Positions 50,027 to 58,476 of a DNA stretch of 64,000 nucleotides are shown one piece after another (position 1 is the first letter of the stretch; every line of letters starts with the position of its first letter). A program made the position numbers and the translations under genes. This DNA is from DATARH01 sp036489765 (lineage in GTDB: Bacteria > Pseudomonadota > Alphaproteobacteria > ATCC43930 > CGMCC-115725), in contig DASXFE010000078.1 of the NCBI GenBank assembly GCA_036489765.1, positions 71,057-135,056 on the forward strand. Reading direction: 5' to 3'. The notes under the pieces were generated by a model. The model did not search any database. It had not been told where the DNA came from and saw nothing but the letters and a program-made list of their open reading frames with translations.

Positions 50027-51607
50027 ATGAGCCCTGGCGCCTCGATCGATAGCCTTCTGTTCGAGGGGTTCCGCCTCGAACCGACGGGCCTATTCCAGGT
50101 TGACGAGGCCGGCGTGATGTCGCCCGTGTCGCTTGGCTCGCGGGCATTCGACCTGCTTCACGTCCTGGTGCAGCGACAGGGCGAGATCGTGTCGAAGGAC
50201 GTGATCATGAACGCGGTCTGGCCCGGCCTCGCGATCGAGGAAGGCAACCTCACCGTACAGATTTCGGCGTTGCGCCGCGCTCTCGACCAGGGTCGCTCGC
50301 AGGGCAGCTGCATCCAGACGATCCCGGGCCGCGGTTACCGCTTTGTGGCGCCGGTGGTTCGCGCCGACGTGGCGACCGAGATCGCGGCGCTGGAGCCGGC
50401 GCTGCCCGACAAGCCGTCGATCGCGGTGCTGCCTTTTGCCAATATGAGCGGCGATCCCGAGCAGGAATATTTCGCCGACGGCGTGGTCGAGGAGATCATT
50501 ACCGCCCTGTCGCGCATCGCCTGGCTGTTCGTGATCGCGCGCAATTCGAGCTTTATCTACAAGGGCCAGAACGTCGACATCAAACGGGTCGGGCGCGAGC
50601 TGGGGGTGCGCTACGTGCTAGAAGGGTCGGTGCGGCGGTCGGCCCGGCGTGTACGCATCACCGCCCAGCTGATCGATGCGACAACGGGGGCGCATCTTTG
50701 GGCCGACCGCTTCGACGGGCGGCTGGAGGATGTCTTCGAGCTTGAGGACAAGGTAGCGATCGCCGCCGCCGGCATCATCGAGCCGACCCTCGAGGTCGCG
50801 GAAATCCATCGCTCGATGGCGCGGCGCACGACCGATCTGACGACCTACGACATCTACCTTCGGGCGCTGTCGCTGGTCTGGGGCTGGAACCGGGAGGGGG
50901 TCACCGCGGGGATGGAGATCCTGGCCCGCGCGATCGCCCGTGATCCGCAATATGCGCCGGTGCTGGCGCTGTCGGCGGCGGCTCACACGAACCTGCACGT
51001 CAACGACTGGACCGACGACCCCGCCGCCACGCGCGAGACCGCCGTCGATCACGCCCGCCGGGCGCTGGCCTGCCATGACGACGATCCCAACGTCCTCGGC
51101 TTCGTCGCGCGAACCTTCGGGTATTTCGGCGAGGATATCGGCGCCGCGATCGCCCTCATCGATCGGGCCTTGGTGCTCAACCCCAGCTTTGCCCGCGGCT
51201 GGGTGTCGCGCGGATGGCTCCGGCTCTGGGCCGGCCTGCCCGAGCCGGCGATCGAGGATTTCGAGACGTCGCTCCGGTTGAGCCCGCATGTCCGCGCCGC
51301 CGACCGGCTGATGGGGCTCGGCGTCGCCTATTTTTTCGCCCGCCGTCTCGACGAGGCCGAGGCGATGTTGCTGCGCTCGCTGCAAGGTTATCCGAAATGG
51401 CCGCCGACCTACCGCTTTCTCGCCGCCGCCCACGCCCATCGCGGCCAGCTCGACGAGGCCCGCCGGGTGATCGGAACGCTGAAGACACTGACCGACGTGT
51501 TGATCCCCCCAGCCCACCACTGGCGCCGTGCCGAGGACCGCGAGTTCTACGTCGCCGGCCTCCGTCTCGCGATCGGCGACCCTGAGCCGCCGGCCGAACA
51601 GGGCTGA
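50027..51607 (+). CDS. Winged-helix (CadC/OmpR-type) regulator with TolB-like and TPR domains
   Basis: A 526-residue protein. The winged-helix domain (5-105) includes SLGSRAFDLLHVLVQRQGEIVSKDVIMNAVWPGLAIEEGNLTVQISALRRAL, read as adjacent segments, and IPGRGYRFVAPV. A SIAVLPFANMSGDPEQEYFADGVVEEI domain (125-265) of the kind fused to regulators and cyclases follows, then several TPR-like helical repeats to the end (LALIDRALVLNPSFARGWV region). No membrane helix is visible. The start has GGGGGAG upstream. It stands alone and probably controls neighbouring or distant genes; the target is unknown. Confidence 0.87.
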   Translation: MSPGASIDSLLFEGFRLEPTGLFQVDEAGVMSPVSLGSRAFDLLHVLVQRQGEIVSKDVIMNAVWPGLAIEEGNLTVQISALRRALDQGRSQGSCIQTIPGRGYRFVAPVVRADVATEIAALEPALPDKPSIAVLPFANMSGDPEQEYFADGVVEEIITALSRIAWLFVIARNSSFIYKGQNVDIKRVGRELGVRYVLEGSVRRSARRVRITAQLIDATTGAHLWADRFDGRLEDVFELEDKVAIAAAGIIEPTLEVAEIHRSMARRTTDLTTYDIYLRALSLVWGWNREGVTAGMEILARAIARDPQYAPVLALSAAAHTNLHVNDWTDDPAATRETAVDHARRALACHDDDPNVLGFVARTFGYFGEDIGAAIALIDRALVLNPSFARGWVSRGWLRLWAGLPEPAIEDFETSLRLSPHVRAADRLMGLGVAYFFARRLDEAEAMLLRSLQGYPKWPPTYRFLAAAHAHRGQLDEARRVIGTLKTLTDVLIPPAHHWRRAEDREFYVAGLRLAIGDPEPPAEQG

Positions 51608-51738
51608 CGGCGCGCGCGGTTTGACGCGGCATACCTCTTGCGCATGCGCGGGCGTTGATGTCTCTCTTTGCCTCAGGCATCATCGAGATAAGTCAGTATT
51701 TATGACCAGTCTGCAGAGGCTTGGTCCGGGAATCGAGG

Positions 51739-53190
51739 ATGGGCAAGCCGACCGGCTTTCTTGAGGTCGAACGCGAGGACCGCCACTACGACGACGTGGC
51801 GGAGCGCGTGCACCACTGGCGCGAGTTCTTGCACCCGCTGCCGGAGCCGGCGCTGCGCGCCCAGGCTTCGCGCTGCATGGATTGCGGCATCCCGTTCTGC
51901 CACCAGGGTTGCCCGGTCAACAACATCATCCCGGACTGGAACAACCTCGTTTACCGGGGTCAGTGGCGGAACGCGCTGGCGGTGCTGCATTCGACCAACA
52001 ATTTCCCCGAATTCACCGGCCGCATCTGCCCGGCGCCGTGCGAGGCATCCTGCACGCTCAACATTGACGAGAACCCGGTCACGATCAAAACGATCGAATG
52101 CGCGATCGTCGACCGCGGCTGGGCCGAGGGCTGGATCGTGCCGCAGGTGCCGGCGCGCAAGACCGGAAAGCGGGTCGCAGTCGTCGGCTCGGGTCCGGCC
52201 GGGATGGCCTGCGCCCAGCAACTGGCGCGCGCCGGGCATGCTGTGACGCTGTTTGAAAAGAACGACCGCATCGGTGGGCTGCTCCGCTACGGCATCCCCG
52301 ATTTCAAGATGGAAAAGCACCTCATCGACCGCCGCGTGACCCAGATGTCGGCCGAGGGGGTGGAGTTCCGTCCGTCGGCCGAGGTTGGGGTGGTCGTTTC
52401 GGTGGACCAGCTTCTCGGCGAATATGATGCGATCGCGCTGACCGGGGGCGCCGAGTGGGCGCGTGACCTCGATGTGCCCGGCCGTGATCTTGTCGGCATC
52501 CATTACGCGATGGAATTCCTGCCCCAGCAGAACAAGCGCAACGCCGGGGACAACGAGGCAAAAGCCGCGCCGGCCGGGACGATCACGGCCAAGGACAAGC
52601 ATGTCCTGGTGATCGGCGGCGGCGATACCGGGTCGGACTGCATCGGCACCTCGACCCGCCAGGGCGCGGCCTCGATCACCCAACTCGAAATCCTGCCGCG
52701 GCCGCCCGACCATGAAAACAAGCCGCTGACCTGGCCCGACTGGCCGCTGAAGATGCGCACCTCGTCGTCGCAGGAGGAAGGGTGCGAGCGCGACTGGTCG
52801 GTGCTGACCAAGCGCGCGGCCGGCGCTGGCGGCCGGGTCACCGGGCTCGAATGCGTACGCATCGATTGGGGCAAGGACGCGAGCGGCCGCTTCCAGATGC
52901 AGGAGGTCGCCGGCAGCGAATTCATGCTGAAGGCCGACCTCGTGCTGCTGGCGATGGGGTTCCTCGGTCCCCGACGGCCGGGAATGATCGAGCAGTCCGG
53001 CGTTGCGCTCGACCCGCGCGGCAACATCGCCGCCGACACCGTCGACTACCAGACCTCGATCCCGCGCATCTTCGCCGCCGGCGACATGCGCCGCGGGCAG
53101 TCCCTCGTCGTCTGGGCCATCCGCGAGGGCCGCCAGTGCGCCCGCGCCATCGACCAGTCCCTGATGGGCACGACGACCCTACCGCGATAG
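51739..53190 (+). CDS. GltD-like NADPH oxidoreductase (glutamate synthase small-subunit family)
   Basis: A 483-residue flavoprotein. Cysteine motifs CMDCGIPFCHQGCPV near residue 46 and CPAPCEASC near residue 98 bind iron-sulfur clusters; VAVVGSGPAGMACAQQLARAG binds FAD, and VLVIGGGDTGSDCIG binds NADPH. It is full length for GltD. No gltB large-subunit gene is present in the window, so it could serve gltB elsewhere or act as an independent electron-transfer subunit. The start ATG 51739 is preceded by a weak ribosome site. It converges on an ICMT-like gene with one base between. Confidence 0.9.
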   Translation: MGKPTGFLEVEREDRHYDDVAERVHHWREFLHPLPEPALRAQASRCMDCGIPFCHQGCPVNNIIPDWNNLVYRGQWRNALAVLHSTNNFPEFTGRICPAPCEASCTLNIDENPVTIKTIECAIVDRGWAEGWIVPQVPARKTGKRVAVVGSGPAGMACAQQLARAGHAVTLFEKNDRIGGLLRYGIPDFKMEKHLIDRRVTQMSAEGVEFRPSAEVGVVVSVDQLLGEYDAIALTGGAEWARDLDVPGRDLVGIHYAMEFLPQQNKRNAGDNEAKAAPAGTITAKDKHVLVIGGGDTGSDCIGTSTRQGAASITQLEILPRPPDHENKPLTWPDWPLKMRTSSSQEEGCERDWSVLTKRAAGAGGRVTGLECVRIDWGKDASGRFQMQEVAGSEFMLKADLVLLAMGFLGPRRPGMIEQSGVALDPRGNIAADTVDYQTSIPRIFAAGDMRRGQSLVVWAIREGRQCARAIDQSLMGTTTLPR

Positions 53191-53191
53191 C

Positions 53192-53770
53192 TCAAAACAC
53201 CCCGGGCACTAGCGCGCTGCTGTGGCGCTTGTACTCGCCGTACTCCGGAAAGGTCTCACTCATCCGCGTTTCTTCGGCGTGGACGCGGAAGAGGACCCCG
53301 ATGAGAGCGAAGACGAGGGCGAGGAAGCCGCGCCATTCGGCGACCGCGAGGGCGCTGCCAAGGAGGGCGAGGAGCATTCCCGAGTAGATCGGATGGCGTA
53401 CGAGGCGATAGGGGCCGGTGCGGATCAGGGCGTGGTCTTCCTTGAGAACGACCTTGCTCGACCAGTTGCGGCCCAAATGCACCCGCGCCCAGCAGGCGTA
53501 ACCGATCCCGGCGGCGACAAGCACGGCGCCGATCAACGGCAGAATAGGCCCCGGCGACCAGAGCGGCGCAGTCAGCGCCGCCGGCTCCCAGCGCGGGGCC
53601 AGCCACAGCACGGTGCAGATAAAGAATGGAATGCTGTGGAGGGACTCGGAGCCGGGGGATTGGCGCCAGCGCGTGCGCTTGGTGTCGCGCGCGGCAACCA
53701 GCCAATAGATCACCCAGGCGATCCACATCGCCGGGATCGCCGCTCTGACAAAATCTCTGACCACGCTCAC
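53192..53770 (-). CDS. Isoprenylcysteine carboxyl methyltransferase-like membrane protein
   Basis: A 192-residue polytopic protein. Membrane helices fill the first two thirds, and the C-terminal motif VHLGRNWSSKVVLKEDHALIRTGPYRLVRHPIYSGMLLALLG (as adjacent segments) is the conserved ICMT/PEMT signature that binds SAM and the methyl acceptor. EETRMSETFPEYGEYKRH follows. Bacterial members methylate lipids or unknown acceptors. It starts 56 bases from the divergent dioxygenase gene and ends one base from the gltD-like gene. The substrate is unknown. Confidence 0.88.
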   Translation of the reverse strand: MSVVRDFVRAAIPAMWIAWVIYWLVAARDTKRTRWRQSPGSESLHSIPFFICTVLWLAPRWEPAALTAPLWSPGPILPLIGAVLVAAGIGYACWARVHLGRNWSSKVVLKEDHALIRTGPYRLVRHPIYSGMLLALLGSALAVAEWRGFLALVFALIGVLFRVHAEETRMSETFPEYGEYKRHSSALVPGVF

Positions 53771-53825
53771 CTCTGCGTCGCCGATCTGCTATCATACGGC
53801 TCGGCAATTCGGCGAGGAGCGCGAC

Positions 53826-54878
53826 ATGGGCGAGATTCTCGGCATTGGCGTCACCCACTATCCCGGCCTCATCCAGCCTGACGAGCAGATGGCGGGGCTG
53901 TTGAACCGCACGCTCAACAGCGACCAAGTCCCGGACGCAAAAAAAGATCCGAAGACGTGGCCCGCGGCAATGCGCGACGAGTGGAAGGACCCGGTGGCGT
54001 CGGCCAAGCATCACCGTGCCCGCCTGGTCAACGGGTTCCGCGAGGCCCGCAAGGCGCTCGACGAGTTCAAGCCCGATTTCGTCGTGATCTTCGGCGACGA
54101 CCAGTACGAGAATTTCCGCGAGGAGGGGGTCCCCTCCTTCTGCGTTTTCCTGCAGGAGGAGACCGAGTCGCATCCGTTCGCCCGCTACTTCATGGGCAAC
54201 ACCAATGTCTGGGGCGAAGGCAAGGAAACGGTCATCAAGACCAAGGGCCACAAGGCCGGCGCCTCGTATCTCGCGGCAAAGCTGATCGAGGCGGATTACG
54301 ACGTCAGCTACGCCTACAAGATGCGTTACGAGAACGGGCTGCCGCACGCCTTTATCAACACGGTGATGTATCTCGACTACGATCGGCAGGGCTTTCCGTA
54401 TCCGGTCGTGCCGTTTCACGTGAACTGCTACGGGTCCTCCGTGATCGCCAAGCGCGGCTCGACCGCGCACCTGACCGGCGATGCCGACCCCGACCTGGTC
54501 GATCCGCCGGGCCCCAACCCGCGGCGCTGCTTCGATGTCGGCGGGGCGATCGCACGGTTGCTGTCGGACAGCCCGTGGCGCGTTGCGCTGATCGCGTCGT
54601 CGAGCTGGTCGCATGCGTTCCTGACGCCGAAAAACCACTACCTCTATCCCGACAACGCCGGCGACCGCGCCCGCTACGACGAGCTCGCCTCGGGCAAGCT
54701 CAACCGCTGGCGCGAGCTGACCACGGCGCAGATCGAGGATGCCGGCCAGCAGGAATTCCTCAACTGGGTCACGCTCGGCGGCGCCATGAGCGAGTTGAAG
54801 CGCGAGCCTCAGATCATCGACTACGTCGAGAGCTACATCTTCAACTCCGACAAGTGCTTCGCGGTTTTCAAGCCGTAG
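53826..54878 (+). CDS. LigB-type extradiol ring-cleavage dioxygenase
   Basis: A 350-residue class III (LigB-like) extradiol dioxygenase. GIGVTHYPGL provides the first iron-binding His at residue 12, DFVVIFGDDQYENF is a conserved strand near residue 84 and ESHPFARYF is near 119. The C-terminal SSWSHAFL provides a further His. These iron(II) enzymes cleave catechol-like rings with O2. It is followed by alpha/beta hydrolase and amidohydrolase genes, which fits an aromatic degradation set. The ring substrate is unknown. Confidence 0.87.
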   Translation: MGEILGIGVTHYPGLIQPDEQMAGLLNRTLNSDQVPDAKKDPKTWPAAMRDEWKDPVASAKHHRARLVNGFREARKALDEFKPDFVVIFGDDQYENFREEGVPSFCVFLQEETESHPFARYFMGNTNVWGEGKETVIKTKGHKAGASYLAAKLIEADYDVSYAYKMRYENGLPHAFINTVMYLDYDRQGFPYPVVPFHVNCYGSSVIAKRGSTAHLTGDADPDLVDPPGPNPRRCFDVGGAIARLLSDSPWRVALIASSSWSHAFLTPKNHYLYPDNAGDRARYDELASGKLNRWRELTTAQIEDAGQQEFLNWVTLGGAMSELKREPQIIDYVESYIFNSDKCFAVFKP

Positions 54879-54943
54879 CCCGGCGCCGAACCCTGACCCG
54901 GCGATCCCCGGATCTTCGTCGGGCACCTGCCGTCTCCCGCTGA

Positions 54944-55042
54944 TCCCCGGGTCAAGCCCGGGGAGGTGAGGGAAGAGAAAAAGAAATACCCCTCGCCCGC
55001 TTGCGGGAGAGAGTGGATCGCGAAGCCAGACGGGTGAGGGTA
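54944..55042. repeat. Compound intergenic repeats including CCCCGGGTCAAGCCCGGGG
   Basis: CCCCGGGTCAAGCCCGGGG (54945-54963) is the well-known palindromic element; it is followed by a CCCCTCGCCCGCTTGCGGGAGAG stem and a CGGGTGAGGG end. The last part places GGTGAGGG directly before the ATG at 55043, so repeat sequence appears to serve as the ribosome binding site. Confidence 0.75.
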
Positions 55043-55924
55043 ATGGCCGGTCCGAAAGTCTTCCTCGACTACGACCAGGAAGCGCTCGACGCCGCTTATG
55101 ATCAGGCGGCGTATGAGCCGAATATCGACCAGATGCGCAAGCGCTGGGCGAGCACCAGCGCGCGGACGCGCGCGAGAATCGGGGCGCCGCTGCGCCGGAA
55201 ATACGGCGACGCGGACATCGAGGGGCTCGACATCTTTCGCACGAGCCGGCAGGCGGCGCCGGTCTTCGTCTTCATCCACGGCGGCGCGTGGCGGGCGGGA
55301 ACGGCGGACAGCTATTCCGCGCCGGCCGAGATGTTCGTCCGCGCCGGCGCGCATTTCGTCGTGCCCGATTTCGACTGGGTGCAGAACCGCGGCGGCGACC
55401 TCTTCCCGATCGCCGACCAGATCCGCCGCGCGATCGCGTGGACGAACCGCAACGCCGCGAGCTTTGGCGGAGACCCGAACCGGCTGTATCTCGGCGGCCA
55501 TTCCTCGGGTGCGCATATGGCGGCGGTGGCGCTGACGACGGATTGGCCACGCGAATACGACCTGCCGGCCGACATGATCAAGGGCGGGGTGTGCTCGAGC
55601 GGGATGTACGAGCTGGCGCCGGTGCGGCTGTCGCACCGCTCGTCCTATGTCAAATTCACCGACACGATGGTTGAGCGGCTGAGCCCGATCCGACACCTCG
55701 ACCATTTGCGTGCGCCGCTGATCGTCTCGTACGGCACCTATGAGACGCCGGAATTCCAGCGCCAGGGCAAGGAATTCGCCGCGGCGGTCGAGGCCGCAGG
55801 GAAGCCGGTCGAGCTCCTCGTCGGCGAGAATTACAGCCACATGGAAACGCCCGAGACGCTGGGAAATCCGCATGGGCTGCTCGGCGCGGCCGTTCTTGAG
55901 CTGATGGGGCTTTCGCAAGGCTGA
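55043..55924 (+). CDS. Alpha/beta hydrolase (kynurenine formamidase-like)
   Basis: A 293-residue hydrolase of the esterase/lipase (HGGxW) class. VFIHGGAWRAG near residue 75 is the oxyanion loop, GGHSSGAHMAA near residue 153 contains nucleophile Ser, and a late His (NYSHMET) completes the triad. Members include arylformamidase and carboxylesterases. The start is placed at 55043, since the upstream frame is a repeat. It lies between the LigB-type dioxygenase and an amidohydrolase, so a ring-cleavage product hydrolase is plausible. A ring-cleavage hydrolase role is inferred from context only. Confidence 0.85.
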   Translation: MAGPKVFLDYDQEALDAAYDQAAYEPNIDQMRKRWASTSARTRARIGAPLRRKYGDADIEGLDIFRTSRQAAPVFVFIHGGAWRAGTADSYSAPAEMFVRAGAHFVVPDFDWVQNRGGDLFPIADQIRRAIAWTNRNAASFGGDPNRLYLGGHSSGAHMAAVALTTDWPREYDLPADMIKGGVCSSGMYELAPVRLSHRSSYVKFTDTMVERLSPIRHLDHLRAPLIVSYGTYETPEFQRQGKEFAAAVEAAGKPVELLVGENYSHMETPETLGNPHGLLGAAVLELMGLSQG

Positions 55925-55976
55925 ATTGGCGCGCTAACCTATCCGGGGACACTGCCGATCACCGAAGGGGCGCGCC

Positions 55977-57119
55977 ATGCAATACAAGGTCATCTCGGCC
56001 GACTGCCACGTCGATCTGATCTGGCTGCCGCCCGACCTGTTCACCGGCAACGCGCCGGCGGCGGTCAAGGACCGCATGCCCTATGTCACCGACGGGCCGC
56101 GCGGGAGGGAGTGGGTGACGAAGAACGGGTCGTCGTTCGGGCTTGACGCCGGCATGGGCTCGGCCGGGCGCAAATACGAGCCGGGCAAGATCCACCGCTC
56201 GGACCGGATGGCGTCGACCGGGCTCTACGAGGCCGAGCAGCAGAAGGTCCGGCGCCTGACCGATCCCACACTGCGCCTCCAGGACCAGGACCGCGACGGC
56301 GTCCAGGCCGAGATCCTTTACGGCATCCTCGGCGCCACCAACCGCCTCAACGACAATGAGGCGGCCGGTGCGATGCTGCGCATTTACAACGAATGGCTCG
56401 CCGATTTCTGCTCGAAGCAGCCCGAGCGCTATGGCGGGCTCGCCAACATCCCCAACCATGACCGCGACGCCGCGGTCGCCGAGGTCGAGCGCGTAGCCAA
56501 GCGCGGCAATGTGCGGGGGTTCGAGGTTGCCCGCCGGCACGACATGACTCCGCTGTGGGACCCCTGGTGGAACCCGGTGTGGGACGCGATCGCGGCGAGC
56601 GGGCTGCCGGTGCATTTCCACACGATCGGCGGACCTGGCCGTGATTTCTCGAAGCTCTCCGGCAAGACCCTCCTAGCCGCGCGCGCCGCCAGCATCACCA
56701 GCTTCCAGATGCATATGGCCGACGTGTTGATGTCGATGATCTTCGCCGGGGTGCTGCACCACCGGCCGCAGATGAAGATGGTGATCGGCGAGGCCGGCAC
56801 CGGCTGGATTCCCTATATCCTCGACCGCATGGACGCCGAGTGGGAGGATCAGTTCAAAGAGCTCGACCTGACGATGAAGCCGAGCGAGTACTGGAAGCGC
56901 CAGTGCTACGCGACCTACCAGAGCGACCCGATCGGCGTAAAGCTGCTCGATGAGCTCGGCGAAGACAACATCATGTGGGGCTCGGACTTCCCGCACCCCG
57001 ACGGCATCTATCCCGACTCGCAGGAGTACATCGAGAAGGAGCTCGGCCATCTGCCGGCGGCGACGCGACAGAAGATCGTCTGCGACAACGCGGCGAAGCT
57101 CTACCGCTTCGTCAATTAG
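55977..57119 (+). CDS. Amidohydrolase-2 family protein
   Basis: A 380-residue protein of the amidohydrolase_2 family. ISADCHVDL near residue 6 corresponds to the metal-binding strand but reads DCHV, with one His, as in many decarboxylase-type members. PVHFHTIGG near residue 205, a long NIMWGSDFPHPDG near residue 335 with the late Asp, and DNAAKLYRF at the end are all present. It follows the hydrolase gene by 52 bases. Likely role: hydrolysis or decarboxylation of an aromatic breakdown product. Confidence 0.87.
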   Translation: MQYKVISADCHVDLIWLPPDLFTGNAPAAVKDRMPYVTDGPRGREWVTKNGSSFGLDAGMGSAGRKYEPGKIHRSDRMASTGLYEAEQQKVRRLTDPTLRLQDQDRDGVQAEILYGILGATNRLNDNEAAGAMLRIYNEWLADFCSKQPERYGGLANIPNHDRDAAVAEVERVAKRGNVRGFEVARRHDMTPLWDPWWNPVWDAIAASGLPVHFHTIGGPGRDFSKLSGKTLLAARAASITSFQMHMADVLMSMIFAGVLHHRPQMKMVIGEAGTGWIPYILDRMDAEWEDQFKELDLTMKPSEYWKRQCYATYQSDPIGVKLLDELGEDNIMWGSDFPHPDGIYPDSQEYIEKELGHLPAATRQKIVCDNAAKLYRFVN

Positions 57120-57136
57120 GCCCTGCCTGCCGCGGC

Positions 57137-57973
57137 TTACCGGAACGGAACCCAGCCCGCGGTCGGCGACGGGGTGAAGGGGCGCGGGCGGCGGACGGGC
57201 GGCGGCGGTTCGTTCTCGCGCAGAGCGTCGAGGAAGGCGCCCAGCGCACGATTGAAGACGCGCGGCTGGTCGAGGTTGGGAGTGGCGCCCGCGCCGGGGA
57301 TCACGACCCGGCGCGCGCCGGGGATCGTCGCGGCCATCGTCGTCGCCGCTGCAAAGAAGTCGCTGTCGTTGGCACCGACGAGGATCAGCGTCGGCACCGC
57401 AACCGCCGGGAGCGCCTCCAGCAGGAGCGAATCGTGCTGCACCAGCATCCCGCGCGCGGCGGCGGCGAGGCCGAGCGCCGAGCGATGGCAGGCAAGCAAC
57501 ACCTCGCGGCCGCGGCCAAGCGCGTCGAGCCCCTTGAGTTCGAGCTTGTGGGCACGTGCCCGGGCGCGATAGTTCCACGCCGTCCGCGTCTCGTGGTTGC
57601 GAAACCCGGCGCCGGTGTCGCTGAGGACCAGCGCCTCGACCCGCTGGCGCTGTGCTTCGTGAAAGGCAAGCGACATGTAGCCGCCGAGGCCGACACCGCC
57701 GATCACGGCACGCTCGATCCCGCAGGCATCGAGGATCGCGGCCATGTCGCCGACCGTCAGCGCCTGCGAATAGGCGGCCGGGTCGACCGGATCGCCCGAC
57801 CCGCCGTGGCCCCGCATGTCCCAGAGAATGATGCGATTGCGGTCGCCCAGCCCGGCAACCTGACGATCCCACAGGCGCATCGTCGTGCCAAAGGCATGAC
57901 TGAGAAGCACGGGCGGCCCGCGCCCATGCACCTCGAACCGGATAGTGACGCCATCTCGATCGATGAATGGCAT
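57137..57973 (-). CDS. Alpha/beta hydrolase-fold protein lacking the nucleophile Ser
   Basis: A 278-residue alpha/beta hydrolase-fold protein. VLLSHAFGTT and WDMRGHGGSG near residues 22 and 51 are typical. The nucleophile elbow, usually GxSxGG, reads GGVGLGG with Gly95 in the Ser position. ILVGANDSDFF supplies an Asp. A catalytic Ser is therefore missing, so the protein may be inactive as an esterase or have another function, such as an oxidoreductase-like or binding role. ATG 57973 has GGAGGAA upstream. It converges on the amidohydrolase gene with 17 bases between. Confidence 0.78.
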   Translation of the reverse strand: MPFIDRDGVTIRFEVHGRGPPVLLSHAFGTTMRLWDRQVAGLGDRNRIILWDMRGHGGSGDPVDPAAYSQALTVGDMAAILDACGIERAVIGGVGLGGYMSLAFHEAQRQRVEALVLSDTGAGFRNHETRTAWNYRARARAHKLELKGLDALGRGREVLLACHRSALGLAAAARGMLVQHDSLLLEALPAVAVPTLILVGANDSDFFAAATTMAATIPGARRVVIPGAGATPNLDQPRVFNRALGAFLDALRENEPPPPVRRPRPFTPSPTAGWVPFR

Positions 57974-58079
57974 CGGTTTGTTTCCTCCAGCGGAAACACC
58001 CGCGATAGCGGCGGCTTGACCCCGCTCGTGACCGTCGCTTGTAACCTCCCCGCACATCGGAGCGAAAACATGCGCGCGA

Positions 58080-58170
58080 TATGATATGAGGCGGCCGCTG
58101 GAATTGCGAGAGGCCCCGTCTCGAAATCGTCGTTAATCTTGCCGAGCGGCAGTTGGGTCTCGATGATCAT
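58080..58170 (-). pseudogene. 5' remnant of a possible LLM-type flavin oxidoreductase gene
   Basis: From ATG 58170 (AAGGA seven bases upstream) the frame reads MIIETQLPLGKINDDFE, like the first residues of some luciferase-like F420/FMN oxidoreductases (xIETQLPLGK), with GC-rich third positions. The match stops within about 25 residues, and the frame then runs into AT-richer, non-coding-looking sequence and the divergent hydrolase. It is probably a truncated gene start beside the toxin-antitoxin pair. Similarity is from memory of a short motif, so confidence is low. Confidence 0.35.
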
Positions 58171-58184
58171 CGATGGTCCTTGGG

Positions 58185-58210
58185 TTGACTTAGTTGGCTT
58201 ATTAGCTAAA
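58185..58210 (+). promoter_or_regulatory. AT-rich promoter/operator region of the toxin-antitoxin pair
   Basis: TTGACT at 58185 is followed by an AT-rich stretch and the palindrome TTAGCTAA (58202-58209); ACTTAG and CTAAAGT form an imperfect inverted repeat. Antitoxins of the Phd family bind such palindromes to repress their own operon. It lies 29-54 bases before the antitoxin ATG. Confidence 0.5.
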
Positions 58211-58238
58211 GTGATCCGGCCAATGCGTGGGGGCGCTT

Positions 58239-58472
58239 ATGGCTGAGACGATCACGATTCATGTGGCGAAGACGCATCTGTCGCGCCTGATCCAGCGGGT
58301 CGAGGCGGGGGAGGAGATCATCCTCGCGCGCGGGCCGACGCCGGTGGCGCGCCTCGTGCCGATGGTCCCGCCGTCAAAGCGGGTGTTCGGCGCGCTGCGC
58401 GGCCAGGTCGCTGCCGGGCCGCAATTCTTCGAGCCGCTGGCGGCCGGCGAGCTCGAGGTGTGGGAAGCGTAG
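58239..58472 (+). CDS. Phd/YefM-type antitoxin
   Basis: A 77-residue antitoxin: TITIHVAKTHLSRLIQRVEAGEEIILARGPTPVARLVPM is the Phd/YefM DNA-binding N-domain (adjacent segments), with a C-terminal tail (GPQFFEPLAAGELEVWEA) that would neutralise the toxin. The start MAETI is favoured over an upstream in-frame ATG. It lies 4 bases before a PIN-domain gene, the standard antitoxin-toxin order. It should repress its own promoter. Confidence 0.9.
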   Translation: MAETITIHVAKTHLSRLIQRVEAGEEIILARGPTPVARLVPMVPPSKRVFGALRGQVAAGPQFFEPLAAGELEVWEA

Positions 58473-58476
58473 GACC

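Noticed and set aside
51739..53190. Assigning the GltD-like gene as glutamate synthase
   Set aside because: The large subunit gene gltB is not in the window, and GltD-like proteins also serve other partners, so only the family is claimed.
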